Assembly: GCA_963821275.1 (NCBI GenBank)
Contig: CAWGDF010000008.1
Location: 1-64,000, forward strand
Length of the DNA: 64,000 nucleotides
Direction of reading: 5' to 3'
Origin: JACVRW01 sp963821275
GTDB lineage: Bacteria > Actinomycetota > Thermoleophilia > Solirubrobacterales > Thermoleophilaceae
Positions 61,380-64,000 of the stretch are shown one piece after another. The notes beneath the pieces are model-generated. The model searched no databases. It was given only the letters and a program-made list of their open reading frames with translations, and was not told the DNA's origin. Position numbers and translations under genes: made by a program. Position 1 is the first letter of the stretch. Each line of letters opens with the position of its first letter.

Positions 61380-62918
61380 ATGGGGGCGAGACGCCTCGAG
61401 CGGATGCCTGACGCTCCCGGTTGCCATGGGGGGGCGGCCACGGTGCGCCCGCGCGCTGCGTGGCTCGTCGCGGCGGTCGCGCTGGCGGGCACGGCGGCGG
61501 GCGCCGCGGCCGCGCTGCCGGCTGCAGCGGCGGCGCTCCCGGGCGCGGCGGGCACGAAGCTCGAGCTCTTCCGCGTCCTCAATGGCCCTGGCCTGTCGGC
61601 GGCCGACAACGAGAGCATCGGCAACCCTCCCGACGCGACCGGGTCGGTGAGCCGGCTCCACTACGTCGAGGTCGTCAACGCGCGGATCGCCGTGTATGAG
61701 CGTGAGCGGCTGCGGCGGCCGGTGGCCGACATGGATGCGACCGCGTTCTGGGGTGCCGACCAGAGCATTGTGGTCGACCCGCAGATCGCCTGGGACGATC
61801 GCGCCCGCCGCTGGTACTACGTGATGCTGCGCAGCCGCCCGAAGGCCAACAGCATCCTCTTCGCTTGGTCAAAGTCCGCCGACCCGAGCGACCTCGACCG
61901 CGGCTGGTGCCGGATGGAGATCCCGCTCGGGATGCTCTTCGACGACTTTCCCCGGCTCGGCTTCAGCGCCAATCACGTGCTTATCGGCACCAACGTCTTC
62001 GACATCGAGACGCGTCGCTTCAAGTTCGCGCGCGTCTGGGCGATCGCGAAGCCGGGCGGTGACGTGGCGACCTGCGAGCGGCCGGCGCTGACCGCGTTCG
62101 GCAGCCAGCGCCGGCCCCTGCGCGAGGCGGACGGGCGCAGGGCGGTGACACCGGTGCCCGTGGTCCCGGTGGAGCAGTCACGACGCGGCTTCATCGTCGC
62201 CGCGGACTGCATCGAGGACGAGCCCAGTGGCGGCGCCGAGCACGCCTGCCATCGGCGCCAGGCGCGCGGGCGCGAGATCACCGTCTGGCACGTGAGCGGG
62301 CCGCCCGACGACCCGCGGCTCGTGCGCGACGGCGGCATCACGGTGCCCGACTTCCGGGCCCCCGATCCGGTTCCGCAGCCGGGGACCGGCCGGCGGCTCG
62401 ACGCCAGCGACACGCGGCTGACCCAAGCGGTCTCGAACTCCCGCCCGTCCGAGGGCGCGCCGCTGATCTGGACCCAGCACGCGGTCGCCGGCGCGGGCGG
62501 GCGCTCGGTCGTGAGCTGGTATGCGCTCGACCCCCGCCGCCTCTCGGTGGTCGATCGCGGGGTGATCCGCAAGCGAAGGAACTGGGTCTTCAACGCGGCC
62601 ATCTCCCCGACCCGAAGCGGTCGCGCGGCGATCATCAACTACAACGTCGGCGGCCCGCAGCTCCTGCCCCAGGTTCGCGCCCGGATCGCCGGTACTAAGG
62701 CCGGCGGCGAGCTCACGCTCGGCAGAAGCTTCGCGCCGAACAGGCTCTGCGACCGCGAGGATCCCTTCTGCAGCTGGGGCGACTACGCGGGGGCGAGCCC
62801 CGATCCACTGGCGGCGAACGTGGTCTGGGGGTCGAACCAGACAATGGCGCCGAGCCGCCAGCACGACATGTTTGGAAGCCACTGGGCAACGCGCAACTTC
62901 GCGCTCAGCGCACGGTAG
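61380..62918 (+). CDS. Large secreted protein, function unknown
   Basis: The open frame gives 512 residues; the GTG at 61443 (VRPRAAWLVAAVALAGTAAG) is the more natural start because the signal peptide begins there. The mature protein has PDATGSVSRLHYVEVVN, IVVDPQIAWDDRARRWYYVM, DDFPRLGFSANHVLIGTNVF and near the end FCSWGDYAGASPDPLAANVV. These motifs recur in exported actinobacterial proteins that look like beta-propellers. Three to four cysteines suggest extracytoplasmic disulfides. No catalytic site is recognised. Confidence 0.72.
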   Translation: MGARRLERMPDAPGCHGGAATVRPRAAWLVAAVALAGTAAGAAAALPAAAAALPGAAGTKLELFRVLNGPGLSAADNESIGNPPDATGSVSRLHYVEVVNARIAVYERERLRRPVADMDATAFWGADQSIVVDPQIAWDDRARRWYYVMLRSRPKANSILFAWSKSADPSDLDRGWCRMEIPLGMLFDDFPRLGFSANHVLIGTNVFDIETRRFKFARVWAIAKPGGDVATCERPALTAFGSQRRPLREADGRRAVTPVPVVPVEQSRRGFIVAADCIEDEPSGGAEHACHRRQARGREITVWHVSGPPDDPRLVRDGGITVPDFRAPDPVPQPGTGRRLDASDTRLTQAVSNSRPSEGAPLIWTQHAVAGAGGRSVVSWYALDPRRLSVVDRGVIRKRRNWVFNAAISPTRSGRAAIINYNVGGPQLLPQVRARIAGTKAGGELTLGRSFAPNRLCDREDPFCSWGDYAGASPDPLAANVVWGSNQTMAPSRQHDMFGSHWATRNFALSAR

Positions 62919-63020
62919 GCCTGCGCGCGGTGGAGCGAGCCTGGCCGCCTCATTCACCCTTCGCCGCTCGAATGGGCGCGCCTTGAGCTGCACGTTCCAG
63001 CACGTCGGGTCTCGGCCGCC

Positions 63021-63068
63021 TCACGACTAAAAATCATGGAGTCCCCGGTTCGAGTCCGGTCTGCCGAT
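63021..63068 (+). other. tRNA-like 3' fragment
   Basis: CACGA-CTAAAAA-TCATG resembles an anticodon arm (4 of 5 pairs) and CCCGG-TTCGAGT-CCGGT a T-arm (63044-63060, 4 of 5 pairs), followed by CTGCCGA as acceptor strand. No D-arm or matching 5' acceptor strand precedes it. It lies in a 587-bp gene-poor gap (62919-63505) in which I see no supported gene. Confidence 0.35.
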
Positions 63069-63505
63069 TCGTGGTGACCGCCGCTTTCGGCGTGGGTGCG
63101 AGCGTCTGGGCAGCGCAGCGCGAGACGACCGGAATGGACGACTAGGTGGCGCTCTTGCCGAGCCTCACTCGGCTGCTGCTCCGCCATGGCAATGCAGGAG
63201 CGCGTCGCGCGTGACGACCGACCGCTCCAACTCGTCCTTTGCTCAACACGCCGGTCGGCGGAGCCGAAACACGAATCAGTGGCGGCAGGTGATCCCGGTG
63301 GCGCGCGCGGCGCTAGCCTACGGCACGGCAAGCGCTCTGGGCGGAATCGGGCTTCATCGCCGCGTTCGTCGCCGACAATGCCTTCCGACTGACGCTCGGG
63401 TGCGACCCCCAAGACATCAACGACCTCAAGGCTCCCGCCGATGGAGAGCGCCCCAATCGACGTGACACTCTCCCGCGGACCGGCAGCGCAGCCAGCCGAT
63501 GTGAC

Positions 63506-64000
63506 ATGACCGAAGGAATGGTCTGGATCGATGGGAGCCGCTTCCTGATGGGGAGCGACTCGGCCTACCCCGAGGAGGGCCCAGTCCGGGAGGTCGAGGT
63601 TGGCGGGTTCTTCATCGACCCGTGCACCGTCACGAACAGGGACTGGAACCGGTTCGTGCAGGACACCGGCTACGTGACGCTCGCCGAGCGCCCTCCCGAT
63701 CCCGCCGCCTACCCCGATGCCGACCCGGAGCTGCTCGTGCCCGGCTCGAGCGTGTTCGTCCAGCCGCGGCGCCCCGTCAGCCTCGACGACCCCTATGAGT
63801 GGTGGGCGTACGTGCCGGGGGCGGATTGGCGCCATCCGCGCGGCCCGGAGACATCGGCGAAGAAGCTCTCGAAGCACCCGGTGGTCCACGTCGCCTACGA
63901 GGACGCCGCGGCGTATGCCGGCTGGGCGGGCAAAGACCTCCCGACCGAGGCGGAATGGGAGTTCGCGGCGCGTGGCGGCCTCGCCGGCGCCGAGTATTCC
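63506..64000 (+). CDS. Formylglycine-generating-enzyme/sulfatase-modifying-factor (SUMF1) family protein, 3' truncated by window
   Basis: The ATG at 63506 opens a frame that runs off the window end (165 codons). The start TEGMVWIDGSRFLMGSDSAY is the classic FGE N-terminus, followed by PVREVEVGGFFIDPCTVTNR, HPVVHVAYEDAAAYAGWAG and LPTEAEWEFAARGGLAGAEY. True FGEs oxidise a sulfatase Cys to formylglycine using copper held by two C-terminal Cys; that part lies beyond the window, so it could equally be an EgtB/PvdO-like relative. Confidence 0.88.
   Translation, partial: MTEGMVWIDGSRFLMGSDSAYPEEGPVREVEVGGFFIDPCTVTNRDWNRFVQDTGYVTLAERPPDPAAYPDADPELLVPGSSVFVQPRRPVSLDDPYEWWAYVPGADWRHPRGPETSAKKLSKHPVVHVAYEDAAAYAGWAGKDLPTEAEWEFAARGGLAGAEYS

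Noticed and set aside
62954..63889. Minus-strand ORF opposite the FGE-like gene
   Set aside because: No domain sense, and it overlaps the clear FGE N-terminus on the plus strand.

Overview
The window is about 64 kb of very GC-rich DNA, densely coded on both strands, with many GTG starts and 4-nt ATGA/GTGA overlaps. Gene content (Rrf2, a CysTWA sulfate importer, GYD and ABM small proteins, TolB-like secreted propellers, HPK7 histidine kinases, a YLQGID-type tyrosine recombinase remnant, delta-60 repeats) points to a high-GC actinobacterium. I favour Thermoleophilia/Solirubrobacterales; this is inferred from protein style, and no marker RNA is present.

Layout. 1-10.1 kb looks like an integration hotspot. 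It holds the end of a TPR regulator, a broken integrase C-terminus, and two near-identical 39-bp copies of the 3' end of a tRNA-Val-like gene (1556 and 10055). These bracket an MFS/cNMP/patatin fusion, a divergent phospholipid operon (psd, pssA, fatty acid desaturase) and two tandem TolB-like secreted proteins. 10.1-22.6 kb holds a NarL-type two-component system, a CPBP membrane protease, a CxxC-less thioredoxin-reductase-like flavoprotein, small VOC/ABM/GYD enzymes, a GAF histidine kinase, a cupin and an opine-dehydrogenase-like protein. 22.6-34.7 kb holds a subtilase, cupin, SnoaL, a secreted EEP nuclease/phosphatase with an enoyl-CoA hydratase, a peptidoglycan-binding NlpC/P60 protein, and the sulfate importer (sbp-cysT-cysW-cysA) facing an Rrf2 regulator. 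34.7-50 kb is core housekeeping: truA-surE-ligA, PBP4, a patatin, a methyltransferase, an aminotransferase, acyl-CoA ligase, transketolase and transaldolase. 50-64 kb is more accessory: a decayed delta-60 protein, TetR-MMPL with paired operators, SixA, homoserine dehydrogenase, a BNR propeller, an RNase H with an amber stop between 24-bp repeats, a truncated IS1182-type transposase, two tRNA-like scars, and the start of a formylglycine-generating-enzyme-like protein.

A cross-cutting feature is frequent small indels in otherwise well-preserved genes: MFS-patatin (three), TolB copy 2, the CPBP protease, the NlpC protein, transaldolase and the integrase. Several occur as compensating pairs or at GGCC or G-runs, so many are probably assembly or base-calling errors rather than true pseudogenes. 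I found no CRISPR array, no complete tRNA or rRNA gene, and no clearly new defence system. The most unusual items are the MFS-cNMP-patatin fusion and the tRNA-end-bounded lipid island.
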